Positions 24,781 through 35,307 of a stretch of DNA of 64,000 nucleotides are shown in pieces. Within the stretch, counting starts at the first letter, position 1. The number at the start of each line of letters is the position of its first letter. This stretch comes from Fragum whitleyi (taxonomy: Eukaryota; Mollusca; Bivalvia; Cardiida; Cardiidae). The stretch covers positions 31,456,693 through 31,520,692 of the forward strand of contig OX411549.1 of the NCBI GenBank assembly GCA_948146395.1, given 5' to 3'. The position numbers were made by a program, and so were the translations under genes. Below the pieces are notes generated by a model, which was given only the letters and a program-made list of their open reading frames with translations, had not been told where the DNA came from and searched no databases.

Positions 24781-25499
24781 TCGTGTTTCATTTCAATCTG
24801 TAAAACCATATCAATTCAAAATTCAATTTGAAAATTAAATAAATGATAGCTAAATATTCAACCCTAGATACCACTCCAATTGACGAGTATATATTGCCGT
24901 GGTCAAGGGGGGGGGGACCAGATCCGTCATGCACTTGTTTACAATTCGACAGGCGGGTTTAGTTGTTAAATTATTCGGAAAAGTCATTGCGTTTTTTACA
25001 GAAATCATAAAAATCTTAATCGATGAATAAAAACTGGTTCCATCCTTTCCAAAATACGTTAAGAATTGGTTAACTACAGTTTAAGAAAAAACTAGCTCCG
25101 AGAAGAAAAGTCTAATATCAGCCGCAATACTGTAATAAGATATCTATAGTGAGTGATTTTACAAGCATCCAAACTCTTGAATGTAAACAATAGGTTCTCG
25201 GGCAAAAAATAAACCGACAATTGTAAGGATTCTCAATTCTTATTGGGAGGAAAGTCGGGAGGAAAAAAAACAGGGTATTATACATAAACTATTTCTTCAT
25301 GCAATTATTACCGCCCTTTAAAAAAATAAACTTCTTAAATAAGATTCTTATTCGCTTTTGAAGTGGAAATTACGTTACAAAAATAATATTTATAAAGACT
25401 GTAAGTATGCAATTTACTATGAAGCAATGATTTAATATAAAAAGTTATACTTTAATTTCTAAACCTTAAACAGAAATTATCTATGATTTATACTGATAA
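24781..25499. other. AT-rich intergenic DNA, no feature seen
   Basis: Contains a G10 run near 24907 and nothing else of note. Confidence 0.4.
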
Positions 25500-25775
25500 G
25501 GCACTAGACCTCCTTTAACCTATACTCGAATCCCAACACAGGCAGAAATTTTCAACCAGAAGTGAACTGGTAAGAAACCCAGCGGTAGCTTCGCGAGTAT
25601 CGGTGCTTTACACTGGGCACAATAAAGAACCAAGGAGGTCTTTTCGTAGAAGAGCTAGGGGCGTATGAACCCGGATCTCCTCGTATCCGCTTCTTTCTCT
25701 CTCATGGTCCTTACCATATATGCCTAGAGCACGGAGGGACCTAAATCCTACAAACACACACTTTAACCTATACGA
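25500..25775 (+). repeat. SINE-like 3' fragment
   Basis: Shows CGGTGCTTTACACTGGGCAC and ACACACTTTAACCTATA, which parallel GGTGCTTTACACCGAGCAC and ACACACTATAACCTATT of the next-door SINE at 25776-26090. The tRNA-like 5' part is not recognisable here, so it is probably an old or truncated relative placed head-to-tail with its neighbour. Confidence 0.5.
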
Positions 25776-26090
25776 CCAGCACGATTAGCTCAGTTTGTAG
25801 AGCACCGGACTTCAAAACCATTGAAGTTCGACCGCGTGGGTTCGGTTCCCGGGCTGGTACACTAACAAAAACTACTTGTCTTTCGGATGAGACGTTAAAC
25901 CGAGGCCCCGTGAGACGGTGCTTTACACCGAGCACGTTAATGAACCATGGCGGATCGCAGCAGTAGATTCGTCATGTATCCTTGCACTATCCCCCGTAAC
26001 AACTAACCGTCTTCTGGGGGCGTCGCTCATATGGGCATATGCGACGGTAGAGACGATAAATAAACGGAAATACACACTATAACCTATTCC
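25776..26090 (+). mobile_element. tRNA-derived SINE
   Basis: The A-box region GATTAGCTCAGTTTGTAGAGC matches a tRNA D-arm closely, and GGTTCGGTTCCCGG serves as B box. CCAGC near 25783 pairs with GCTGG near 25853 like an acceptor stem. The unrelated body follows (GGATGAGACGTTAAACCGAG, GTGCTTTACACCGAGCAC, TTCTGGGGGCGTCGCTC) and ends in ACACACTATAACCTA. An insertion-like anticodon region and the long tail argue for a SINE rather than a functional tRNA. Confidence 0.72.
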
Positions 26091-26991
26091 TAGATATTTC
26101 TCATCCTGCAGTGTTATAAAATTGAATAACGACAAAAGTGTCAACCACGGAAGTGGTTTTGGCTTCAGATATGATCAAAATGAATCTCTCAGGTCATGGT
26201 TCAAAATACTATTAATAAGTTAACAAATCATAACTTTAACAATGAGTACAGTTCAGGACTGACTGATATTCATAGGTGTTTCTTTGGTTGGTACTCAAAG
26301 ACCTTTTCATCCTCTGAGAAGAAACAAAGATAGATAAAAAAAAAGTTAAAACAAATACAACAAATTTACTTGAAATAAGCTTAATCATGATAACAATTAC
26401 TTTTGTAAAAACAAACACCATTGGATATAGGTTGAAGACAGTTTTAGATAGGATTAAATCGTTCTCTCCATTTATGTTTAATTAATAAATGTACCTATTT
26501 CAAGTGTGTAAAAGAAATTTTCACATAGTAACAACTCATATTGTAACAAATATTTTTCTAACAGGATTTTCCCCATCTTTCCCTTTCTTTGAATTTGCAT
26601 TGAAATTTCCGAACAACGGAAATTTTGTCAAGACAATCCCCCCCCCCTTTTTTTAATTATTTTTACATTAATAGTTTCTCTTTTCTAATTGAATTCAATA
26701 TATAATTCTAGAATGCCATCAGGTTCGTTCACCATCAGTACTTTCAGTGCTTTGATTTTAATTGTATGTAAAAAATTCTCAAAATTGAATTGTCATTCTT
26801 TAACAGCAATGTATTCATAGTTCATTCATAGTTACTGTAAGTTTGTCGAATAAGGACAAATATCAAGTGGCCGAATAGAAGTTGGTTTCATTTGATTATT
26901 ATTTACAATAAAAATGTAGCGTACATGGCTAAATTAGCAACAGCAGTTACTTGAATAAATTCTCAAAATTGTAGCTTCTAAATGTTGGGGT
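26091..26991. other. 3' flank of receptor gene 2
   Basis: Downstream of the gene 2 stop codon, presumably including its 3' UTR. A C9T7-type run lies near 26639-26655. No exon or structured repeat is seen. Confidence 0.35.
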
Positions 26992-27688
26992 TTATGGTTT
27001 ATTCAACAGTGTTACCATAAATAAAACAATTATAAAAGCGTTTAAGCTAGATAATACGACAAACAGGTACATATCTACTTTACGAAACATATTCTGCCAA
27101 TCTGCGCCACTACCCTGCTTTTTACCATTTCCATATAATGTATCAATGCACTTGCAAAGAACGGATTTTCTGCCAAAAATGTGATCCCAGTATATCTTCT
27201 GTTGTATTATAGTATAAAACACAATAATAACGCTGATAGACAGAAGATATATAACAAAGACGACCAGGTAAGACATATATAGAGAGTTGTGCGGCAAAGT
27301 ATCGATGATGACTGTCATAAAGATTGTGTAACCAAAGAAGATCATGACGGAGACAATGCATTTGTCGCCAGATGAGATCGGCAACAGAAGAGGGAAGGTA
27401 CTCATCATACACATCGTCAAAATCGGTAACAATGTCACAAGGGCTTCAAATGTACCACGTCGCGAAACCACGAAGCTAACATCTATAAAAATGATGTTAT
27501 TGTCAACTCTAGTTTTCTGATAGGCTCTCACCATATCCCATTGGGCATTTGGAACATACTCATCAAGATCAACCGTGCCATAATATTCGAGTTCAACTGT
27601 TGATGAAGTTTCGTCGTCTGTGTAGTAAGTGAGTGTACACGTGTGGACATCAAATGGGTAGTACTGGGTGTTGACCTCACAAATAAAA
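26992..27688 (-). CDS. nAChR-like Cys-loop receptor subunit, gene 2, exon 3
   Basis: The last exon of the second receptor gene begins after a CAG acceptor and completes the serine codon split with exon 2. It encodes the intact Cys-loop (CEVNTQYYPFDVHTC), the DLDEYVPNAQWD motif shared with gene 1, M1-M3, a ~45-residue M3-M4 loop and M4 (MYLFVVLSSLNAFIIVLFMV). M2 reads GDKCIVSVMIFFGYTIFMTV: Asp at -1', Ile 2', Met 6' and Phe 9' as in gene 1, but Met instead of Lys at 15'. No vicinal cysteine pair is present before SRRG. The M1-M3 coding DNA is far more similar to gene 1 than the surrounding exon, which suggests gene conversion. It is a plasma-membrane ion-channel subunit with unknown ligand. 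Confidence 0.9.
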
Positions 27689-28852
27689 CTGAAACGAAGA
27701 ATAAGACAAAAAATTGCTGAATTTTATTTTGCATTTTACCGTTGCCATAATTATAGCTTTCGTATAAGGAAAAAATACACAGAAACTAACTTCTTAAATG
27801 TCTACTCGAGATAGATTGTTTTGTCTTTCTGTTAAAGTCATGCACTATCCAATGCTATTCTTGGAAATGTATGGTAAAGGGGAAACGTGAAGTGACCAAT
27901 AAGAGGTTTGTTTCAGTTTATTTTGCGTCAACATTTGGCGGCGTTTTTATTATTCCAACGTGTTTCTACACAAATAAGGAGACAAACCTAGTCCCATGAT
28001 TATACTTTTAACTAAGCTGCATTTGCCCTCGAACGTATTTATAACATGTCCAATTAATCAAAAGACAAAAAGTCAAGAAGATTAAGACTAGATAAACATA
28101 AGAGGAGCCATTCATAATTAGTGATAATGGAGATAAAATTTTATTTCTTTTCGCTAGCCAACAATAGTCAGCTACAATATTGCTTAAACCGTATCTTGTC
28201 AATGTTAAAACTCATAATTCAAAAGAAAATACTCAGACATTGAAAGCAAGTTGGTGCTTGAATATCATATAGTCATTTGCTTTTCTGTGAAAATACCTGC
28301 TGATCGTGCAGTTCTGGGACATCTGGGGCTTCAATTCTTATAATCGTTCAATGACTCTAAAATTCCATTATGTTTGCCAAATAATTGCCTCTGTCGTCTT
28401 AATAATAAATGGCTCAAATGGAGAATCTGTTTCATCATTCAGACTGATTTTGTTACTTAACAAAAATTAACTTCTTGTTTGCCTTGCGATTTCGTATAAG
28501 ACAACTATAAATCAAAGGCCTTTATAATAACGCCATTAATACGGCCATCATGTCAATGGTTTTATGTGTAATAAACAGTGAAGCAAAGTGGTCATTGAAT
28601 CCATTTACACTGATGGGTGGATGATCATTCTATATGTAAAAATTGATTGATCTAAAACACGTTGTTTCGAGGTTAGACAATATGAAACAACCTATACATG
28701 ACTATTATTTGACCCTCTTCAAAAACAATCGAAATCATTGACTGATTTGTAGTACATTCGAACTCAAGAAACCGCACCATAACTTCAATTAGCTGAAAGC
28801 GACGTAAAAACCCCATACCAACATACTATTCAGTACTTTCCTAAATCAGTTT
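27689..28852. other. Gene 2 intron 2, proximal part
   Basis: AT-rich intron sequence with no exon or clear repeat that I recognise. Confidence 0.45.
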
Positions 28853-29090
28853 GAGCCTGTGCGTGATATTTCCAACGATTTCAAATATGCGCAAAGCAAA
28901 GACTCTAACGAGTCTGTGCATCAGCACAGTCTATCCAGAGTCTTTACTATGCGTGAAGTAAATGGATAAGGTCTCAAAGTATCTATAGACCGCCAGGTAA
29001 CTTTATACTTACATTATGTTGCTTTCTTCGCTACTGAGTGTTTGCACATTACGAAAATTTTGATTCGATAAAAATTTCACACACTGGCTC
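28853..29090 (-). mobile_element. MITE, GAGCCTGTGCG family, copy 2
   Basis: A 238-bp element, GAGCCTGTGCGTGATATTTC ... TTCACACACTGGCTC, with imperfect terminal inverted repeats. It runs opposite to the copies at 2994 and 41918, and all three share GCGCAAAGCAAAGACTC (or its complement) and GATAAGGTCTC. Non-coding, within intron 2 of receptor gene 2. Confidence 0.75.
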
Positions 29091-29172
29091 ATTTATAATT
29101 ACCCTTGCATCTTAAGTATTCCCAGTCGTTTATCGATTTGAACACAAATCGAGGTAATCAGGATGACAGATT

Positions 29173-29480
29173 GTGAAATAAACCCGTTGAATATTTCTCT
29201 AGTGAAATAACTATGCAAATGGGCTAGGAACGGATGTCAACGTTATATTTACGTTATGAAAATGACGGCATTATGCATTTGCTGACGTCATTTCGCAAAC
29301 GGCGTTTTATGTTTCGCGGAATAACTTGAAACAATAAATATCGTAATTTTCTTGTTTTATCACAGAAATTAATATATATTATAAACAGAATTTCAAATGT
29401 TTGCTCATTAAATACCGAATTTATTTAACTCGTCATCTAAAACAGATAAAAACTCGGCGCAGCCTCGTTAAATAAGACAA
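29173..29480 (+). repeat. Dispersed repeat (ACGGCGTTT family), copy 2
   Basis: Second copy of the element at 4363-4702: GAAATAAACCCGTTGAATAT, CTGACGTCATTTCGCAAAC, GGCGTTTTATGTTTCGCGG and GATAAAAACTCGGCGCA. It sits in intron 2 of receptor gene 2, right after the MITE at 28853. Confidence 0.65.
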
Positions 29481-29499
29481 TAAAGTTGACGATACAGTC

Positions 29500-29860
29500 A
29501 GTGACATAGTAAAATTCTGAATGGCTCACTTAGCGCTTCATCCATTCATTTCAAATACTCACCTAAACCATTCAAAAACGCGCCAAAATCAATTGAATAA
29601 CTACAATCAAAATTAATGTAGCTGGAAAAACGCAATTTCACTGACAAAGTTGAAATAATTAGCGTCTGATTGGTGTTTGAAGAGATTGGAAGCTATTTAT
29701 AGAATTTGTATGCACATTTTTTTTAAAACGGAGTTAATGAATTCGCTAATTTTGTCCATCCTTGTTGGTTTCCTTCAACTTCACTTAAAACCCACTCATT
29801 CATTTTCATTCCAAAAATAATTCCAAAATTATTCTTCTTGTCAATTTCGCGATGTTGTTT
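29500..29860 (+). repeat. Dispersed repeat (CACTCA/CATTCAAA family), copy 2
   Basis: Related to 23330-23700: GCGCTTCATCCATTCATTTC, CATTCAAAAACGCGCCAAAA, GCGTCTGATTGGTGTTTGAA and ATTCGCTAATTTTGTCCATC parallel blocks there in the same order. Intronic and non-coding. Confidence 0.6.
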
Positions 29861-30036
29861 ACTGAATTCGTAATCTCAAAAAATATGTTTGCATTTAGCT
29901 TCTAAGGTAGATAACAGAAATTACAAAGTAATATCATTGCGACAGGATTTCCTTGATCAATCAATTTAGTCAACTTTACGTTATTTGAATTGGCCTCAAA
30001 TTACGTCGTGTGTGAATACAATGTAAGTTACATTAC

Positions 30037-30134
30037 CTGTAAACTCCCTCTGGCACCCATTTAACAAGACCACCTGGTCGAATCTCAACCAAGTCCAACT
30101 CTTTACTCCCGATAAATGAGCTTTTTGCCGTTGC
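30037..30134 (-). CDS. nAChR-like Cys-loop receptor subunit, gene 2, exon 2
   Basis: A 98-bp internal exon, the same length and phases (0 in, 2 out) as gene 1 exon 2. It encodes ...FIGSKELDLVEIRPGGLVKW and VPEGVY before the Cys-loop. The acceptor is TTATTACAG and the donor TTTACAG|GTAATG. It joins exon 1 at a complete lysine codon and exon 3 inside a serine codon. The DNA is clearly more diverged from gene 1 here than in the M1-M3 region. Confidence 0.88.
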
Positions 30135-30222
30135 CTGTAATAAATGAGAAATATACAAGTCGCTAAAATAATGACTCTAAGTAAGTAACAAATATCAAAC
30201 CCTTGACAAAGGGTCTGGAACA

Positions 30223-30418
30223 CGGGGCCAACTTATTTCTGACCCTGGGCGGGTACTGCTGCCCGCAACATCAGAGTATCTTTCAGAAAGCGGGATACCA
30301 GCTCTAGACTGGTCCACATATTGACTATCAGAATAGCCTAGAATAGGCTATTCTGATATGCAACAGTGAGACCAGTCTACACCCGACCCGAAAGCGGGCG
30401 AGAAATAAGTAGGCCCGC
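30223..30418. mobile_element. Palindromic MITE with hairpin centre
   Basis: The ends CGGGGCCAACTTATTTCT and AGAAATAAGTAGGCCCGCG are terminal inverted repeats. Inner arms CTAGACTGGTC and GACCAGTCTA also pair, and the centre TATCAGAATAGCC...GGCTATTCTGATA is a near-perfect stem. The whole ~196 bp could fold into one hairpin. It lies in intron 1 of receptor gene 2, about 90 bp from exon 2. Confidence 0.8.
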
Positions 30419-31426
30419 GGATTCCTCCTCTTGTCCCTAGTAAAAGAAAAGTGTGTGTTTTACGTGCCCATAATGAACATGAACTTGTGCGCTAAAAAGT
30501 GAATACATAAATGATGAGGAAAACGCCGAAACCCACGACACTTAGCGAGATCAAACCCATAGCAAGACCAAACCCCAACGTACCACCCCAGCCTCGACAG
30601 CCCTGAATCGACATTGTGGAAAGTGATTTGTTTACGTCGTAAAATGACACAAGCCCGGTGTTGAAAAAATGCATTTTTTTAAATGGAAACAGTAGAGGCT
30701 CTTTTTTTATATATATACTCAGATGAAAACGTTTGGTTAGTAGACCTACGGGCTTTTCCGGTAAGTCTTCGCCGAAATCGCGATAAACAAAGAAATCATT
30801 TTCTAAAATTAAAGTTTAAGTGTAAAGAAATTTGACTTAGATGTTTATAAAGCATCGATTGAACAGTCAATGTATTTAAATAAAAAAAAGGTGTTATTTC
30901 TAGTTTGGTCTGCGCTAAAAACAAATAAAAATACCGAATACATATTTTCCTCTGAGAATATAGCCAGCGAAAGTCAAAAAATAATCAACAGTCGTGCTGG
31001 ATTTAGATTTCCTCTTTCGACTGAGGATGCTGATTAAAATGAATTGATGTTAGACACGCACACCAAATTTTAGGCCCGTGCAAAAAGTTTGGACCCTAGT
31101 CAGACTACGTGTACTGAGCAGGATAACTAGGGTCAACACTTTTACACTTGGTTCGTTATTCTTTTAAATAAAGAAGAACCATTCTATTCTCACGCATAAT
31201 AAATTTAAAATGCAGTCTCTAGTAGAGTTCTGCTCAACACATGATCTTTTATTTGACGGAGTTCCTAGATGATCACTTTTTCATATTTGAGTTTAAAACA
31301 TCTTCTGTATGGAAAATGAATAGTTTAATTACATATACTAATATTATGTCAAACCATTTTGCTTTTGATCGTTAGTGTCAAATTTCTAAGTTATTCGTTA
31401 TTCAACAGAAGAAATACGTCATCTAC
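30419..31426. other. Gene 2 intron 1, distal part
   Basis: AT-rich intron sequence with no further exon. A minus-strand open frame at 30492-30674 looks hydrophobic but has no splice context or family motif. Confidence 0.4.
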
Positions 31427-31942
31427 CTTAACTATACGTATCCTCGGCACCCAGACGTTATCGGATCTTATAAGAAGGGATCCTGTCAAATATGACATGG
31501 CCAAAATCTCGTCTTTCCATTCGAATTGGAAATATCCAGATATTGTATATACCTGAGTAACAGTATCAAAAGATATTAAAGAAATTGGAACAAATTTTGT
31601 AACTATATGAACAGTTTTTGACAGATCAAAACGAGGCCGAATATTGGAATCGTATTCATACAACATTTCACTGTAAATATTCACAAGGTCTGCGATTTCC
31701 AAAGAAAACGTTATCTTTAAGTCGGCCGTTGTATTAGATATAGAATCTGATTCACTTTCTTCTGTGTGATAAGTTATGTCAGTGGTTAGAATTGAATCCA
31801 CTCCAGCGACAATAACACCGCGATTTATGGAAAACAATGACTGGTTATCATATCCCTCTATACTATTTACTGTTGATGACATCATTAGGATACGAAGAAG
31901 GTATACGAATGAAACAAAGTTGTTTGAAATAGAAACATTCAT
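31427..31942 (-). CDS. nAChR-like Cys-loop receptor subunit, gene 2, exon 1
   Basis: First coding exon. The first in-frame ATG is at 31942; the open frame runs 54 bp further upstream but its edge codon (31996) is TTG. From this ATG a signal-peptide-like segment follows (NNFVSFVYLLRILMMSS), then a ~70-residue variable region. The ligand-binding domain follows (NIYSEMLYEYDSNIRPRFD, TVHIVTKFVPISLISFD, YFQFEWKDE, DNVWVPRIRIVK). It ends TTAAG|GTAGAT in phase 0. With exons 2 and 3 the coding sequence is 516+98+697 = 1311 bp, or 436 aa. The variable region shares a G(V/L)DS(I/F)L..D(I/V)T motif with the third first exon at 34055. Confidence 0.87.
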
Positions 31943-33160
31943 ATTTATTTTAAATGTATTGCGTCTTATATTTATTTCAAAGTAAAAGAAATCCAACAGA
32001 CTTGAAGAAATATGTCCCGTGTTTGCAATTCATTATATCGTCCCGCGAACCGTTAAATTACAAACACCAAAAATCTAAAAGAACACTTAACACATGAAAC
32101 ATCTACAGTAAGATTAAAGCAACCGAAGATAATACCACGGCCTTTTCGTTTATTTTTTTTTCAATCATTCAATAAAAGAGTTCAAAAAAAGAGTTGCACT
32201 TATTTATGGCTTATCATGAATAAATGACTATTGCATTTTCGCAAAAATCATCAGCCTATACTCGCAACGCAGGAAATTATACTTTTTGTCAGGTTGTCTG
32301 AAGATAGCGGTCCTATAATATGACAATTGCTTTACATGTCCTTGATCCATTTTTTTTTCATTTTTATTTTTTGTTCAAGAACGTAACATGTCGGGATAAA
32401 AAGACACATCTAACAAAGGCACAGAGTTAAGGCCTGGCCCTACATTCAGGATGACAAAACGGTATAAAATGTATGTAAATTATTCCCCGCTTTGCACATA
32501 ATTGTACGTGCAAAGCAGGGTATAATTAGCAAACTATTTGTAACGTTTTGTCACCCCGAACGCAGGTTGGTCTGTCTGCATGGAGACTTCAGACTGACCT
32601 TATACTTTCACCTTTTAGACATTTTCGAATCATTTCGAAACGGTCATACTTTCAAAATAGTTTTGACCTACTTCCGCCGGACCTGATTCGCCTTTCAAGA
32701 TTAAGATTTCTTTCGCGTGACGGGTCACAAACTAATTACGTGGGTTTCTAGGTACCGTTCGTGTCACTGGCCGTTTATTCTTTAAAATGGATTTTTTATT
32801 CGACCTTTTGATTTTTTAACCGAACCGGATGTAGGACACATTAGTTTTCAGCAATCGGATAAAAAAAACCATTCAGGGCATGTCGCTGAACTCTCCTATT
32901 GTTCTTTATACAAAATTGTGACCGGAAACCATCTCCGTGACTGCTCTGACGAAATCGAACCTTACTTTTCCTAAGTAGGCTCAAAATTTAGGAGATCACC
33001 GAATATAAATGCCCCGCATTCCGGATAAGTATTCAAAAGCAAGCACCCAAGAAATGGTAACCAACATATCCAAGTTAAGCATATGGTTAAGTTAACGAAG
33101 CAAAAGCAGATAAAAACATCGTGAAATCGACACTTACTGCGATCAAAACTATTCCTAATC
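31943..33160. other. Stretch between first exons of the receptor cluster
   Basis: Upstream of gene 2 exon 1. The 32484-32580 block (CGCTTTGCACATAATTGTAC, CAAAGCAGGGTATAATTAGC, AACGTTTTGTCACC, GAACGCAG) resembles 37527-37600, so it is a dispersed repeat. I searched for a 98-bp EIRPGG exon or a transmembrane exon that could belong to the 34055 exon and found none. Confidence 0.45.
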
Positions 33161-33340
33161 ACGCGCTTGAGCGTTTCATTAAATACATTTAAAACCACTC
33201 AAACCATACAAAAACGCATGTGGATAGGAAAAACGCTTCGAAATCGTTTCAATCGACCTACATTTCATTCAAATCCATCAGATTATTGCACGATTTTAGT
33301 GACTGGTGTGGACTCTTTAGCACCTGATTTGTCCGAAAAA
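33161..33340. repeat. Dispersed repeat (CATTCAAA family), copy 3, partial
   Basis: GCGTTTCATTAAATACATTT, AAACCA.TCAAACCATACAAA and AACGC..GTGG blocks match, with many differences, the CACTCA/CATTCAAA family elsewhere in the window. Limits are approximate and the match is weak. Confidence 0.35.
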
Positions 33341-33751
33341 ACATAAATTTACGTTATGTCTGCCAGTATACGATAAATTTCAGAAACCTTTATTCCTAAC
33401 TTAATTCTAGGAATGGATGGAGCATATAAGTTGCATATCGCTACAAAAGTTCGAGGTGGCATCTATTGTGGCCGAATCAACTTCACAATAATTGGGAGAT
33501 TTACTTCGAACCTTGTCTACCACTCTTTTTTCTAAATAATTTAAATCTTCTAGTTCGGTCCAATCAACTCTCTCGTACAACACGGCGTTTAGATATGGCT
33601 TCCAAAATTGAAACTAGGGTATCAAAATTATTTTGTCCAATCTTTCAAAGGAAAAGGGCTGATGCATAGGTTTACACGATTATTCATTTAGTGCAGATTT
33701 GAAATCGGTATGAATATCACCTACTACCTAAATTGATAAATATATTTAATA

Positions 33752-34026
33752 CGTAATTAGTGTATTGTATGAAAAAAAAAATCATAACGAGGTTTGGGGG
33801 GAAATGATAATTGTCGAGCCTCTGCCGATACAATTATCAATTCCCAGTTAGATATTTTGTCATACAATACACTAAGTATTATATTTATCTTATTACCTCT
33901 ATTTGCCCTTGTTTCCTCGATGTTTCTAATAGAAATGAAAGTTTCTAAAAATAACCGCATGATGTCACTATTCTGAAATAAGTCAATGACCATAACACGG
34001 ATATTTGTATAGTTATAAGATAAAAT
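33752..34026 (+). mobile_element. Palindrome-headed MITE (GTGTATTGTATGA family), copy 1
   Basis: The head is an inverted repeat: AGTGTATTGTATGA and GATAATTGTCGAGCCTCTGC on the left, GATACAATTATC and TCATACAATACACT on the right. The ~140-bp body follows (TTATCTTATTACCTCTATTT ... CGGATATTTGTATAGTTATA, AGATAA), whose ends TTATCTTAT/ATAAGATAA are themselves inverted. Further copies are at 35308-35632 (reverse) and 37875-38174. It ends about 29 bp from the splice donor of the 34055 exon. Confidence 0.75.
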
Positions 34027-34054
34027 TGATTTAAACAAATAAGAAAAAACTTAC

Positions 34055-34633
34055 CCTTGACAGTCTTATTGGTGGCATCCAGATATTTTCAGCTGAGACC
34101 ATCATTACCCCATTCAATTTATTCCTGGACAAAACCTCGTCTTTCCATTCTACTTGAAAGTATCCAGTCATTGTAAATACCTGGGTCACAGTATCTAGAG
34201 ATATTACAGTAAGTGGCACAAACTTCGTCATCACTTGCACTGATTCTGACAGGTCAAGTCGTGGTCGTATACGGGTATCATACCCACCGAACAGTTCTTT
34301 GTAAATATTCTTCAAATTCTCCATGTCTGTGACAGAATTTATTTCCTTAGTGCCGTTATCTTGAGATAAAATGGATATTAATCCGGAAGGAATTATATTA
34401 AAATTGCCTATTAAGTCTATATAATCATCCTGTGATTGTTTTCTATCAGTTTGCAAAATTAAAGCCATGGTGGTAACATCTCTCATTAAGAACGAGTCTA
34501 ATCCTGAAGGAATTAAATTTTGTAAAAATTCATTGGGGTAGTAATCACTGTCTTCCAAAGGTAAAGACGACCTGGTAAAACAGAACACTTTATGGGTACA
34601 AAGAAATAGGAGGCAACATATACAAAATACCAT
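34055..34633 (-). CDS. Third nAChR-like N-terminal exon (alternative first exon or relic)
   Basis: Homologous to exons 1 of genes 1 and 2. The ATG at 34633 opens a signal peptide (VFCICCLLFLCTHKVFC); the open frame extends to 34669 but the codon there is GTG. A variable ~85-residue region contains an internal near-repeat (NLIPSGLDSFL and NIIPSGLISIL). The ligand-binding start is NIYKELFGGYDTRIRPRLD...VQVMTKFVPLTVISLD, then YFQVEWKDE and ENIWMPPIRLSR. The donor is AAGG|GTAAGT in phase 0. No matching exon 2 or membrane exon lies between here and gene 2 exon 1, but the phase fits gene 2 exon 2, which would give a 457-aa subunit (579+98+697 bp). It could also be the stump of a gene that lost its 3' part. 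The frame is intact, which favours use. Confidence 0.75.
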
Positions 34634-34984
34634 TTTTCTGAATATAGAACTGACCAATCTAGCATTCACTATAAGGGATAATGGATTATATTTTTTATAC
34701 TAAGTAAGGACGCTCTTAGATAAAAGTGACCCTTCACGTAAAAAGAGACCATCTTGGATTTCTGTAAAATACATGAAAAAAGAAACATCTTTTACAAGTC
34801 AATCATGAGTCGTATTTAAAAGATTCTTTCACGTGAAGATATATTGATCATTCTAGATTCAGAAAATTATTAAAATGCGCAAATTTCCGACCATAGCCAG
34901 TCTGTACAATTCACGTAATCTGACTAGGATCAACACTTTGTACACTACCCAGATGGTCCCTTTTTGAATGACGGGTCATATAAA
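34634..34984. other. 5' flank of the third first exon
   Basis: AT-rich DNA upstream of the exon. It includes an ACCCAGATGGTCCCTTTTTG block near 34948 that recurs near 36764 (ACCAGATGGTCCCTGTTTG) and 21553, so it is repeat-derived. No promoter motif can be defended. Confidence 0.35.
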
Positions 34985-35215
34985 TATTTGACATGTCGCG
35001 CGTATAGGCTCCATTTATGTAGCGCAAACAAAACATGTACATTAAGTAAAATTGTGAAATTGACATTCACTCCAACCCATTCTAAATTCTCGTCTAGCGC
35101 TTCATCTATTACATCGAGTAACCCACTCAATCATTCAAAAAGCTCTGATATCGTTGTTATACCCCTCAAAGCGATCCGCAGCTTTATAAAAATCTTTTAA
35201 TGCTTTTTTTTTTTG
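34985..35215 (+). repeat. Dispersed repeat (CATTCAAA family), copy 4
   Basis: AAAATTGTGAAATTGACATT, AGCGCTTCATCTATTACATC and CACTCAATCATTCAAAAAGC follow the same order as the copy at 23330. Non-coding; it ends near a T11 run at about 35206. Confidence 0.5.
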
Positions 35216-35307
35216 ACTGGTGTTGACTTGGATGCGATTTATTGGTCTATTAAGACACACAAATCTATTTAACGAACGTAACATGAATTTTACTAAAGGG
35301 AACTAAT

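Noticed and set aside
25783..25860. Functional tRNA gene
   Set aside because: Good A- and B-box matches, but the anticodon region is overlong and a SINE body and tail follow.
31943..31996. Longer N terminus for receptor gene 2 exon 1
   Set aside because: The edge codon at 31996 is TTG; the first ATG is at 31942 and is followed by a proper signal peptide.
32000..34000. Missing exon 2 and membrane exon of a complete third receptor gene
   Set aside because: No EIRPGG-type or Cys-loop/M1-M4 sequence on the minus strand between the third first exon and gene 2 exon 1.
34634..34669. Longer N terminus for the third receptor exon
   Set aside because: The edge codon at 34669 is GTG; the ATG at 34633 directly precedes the hydrophobic signal segment.
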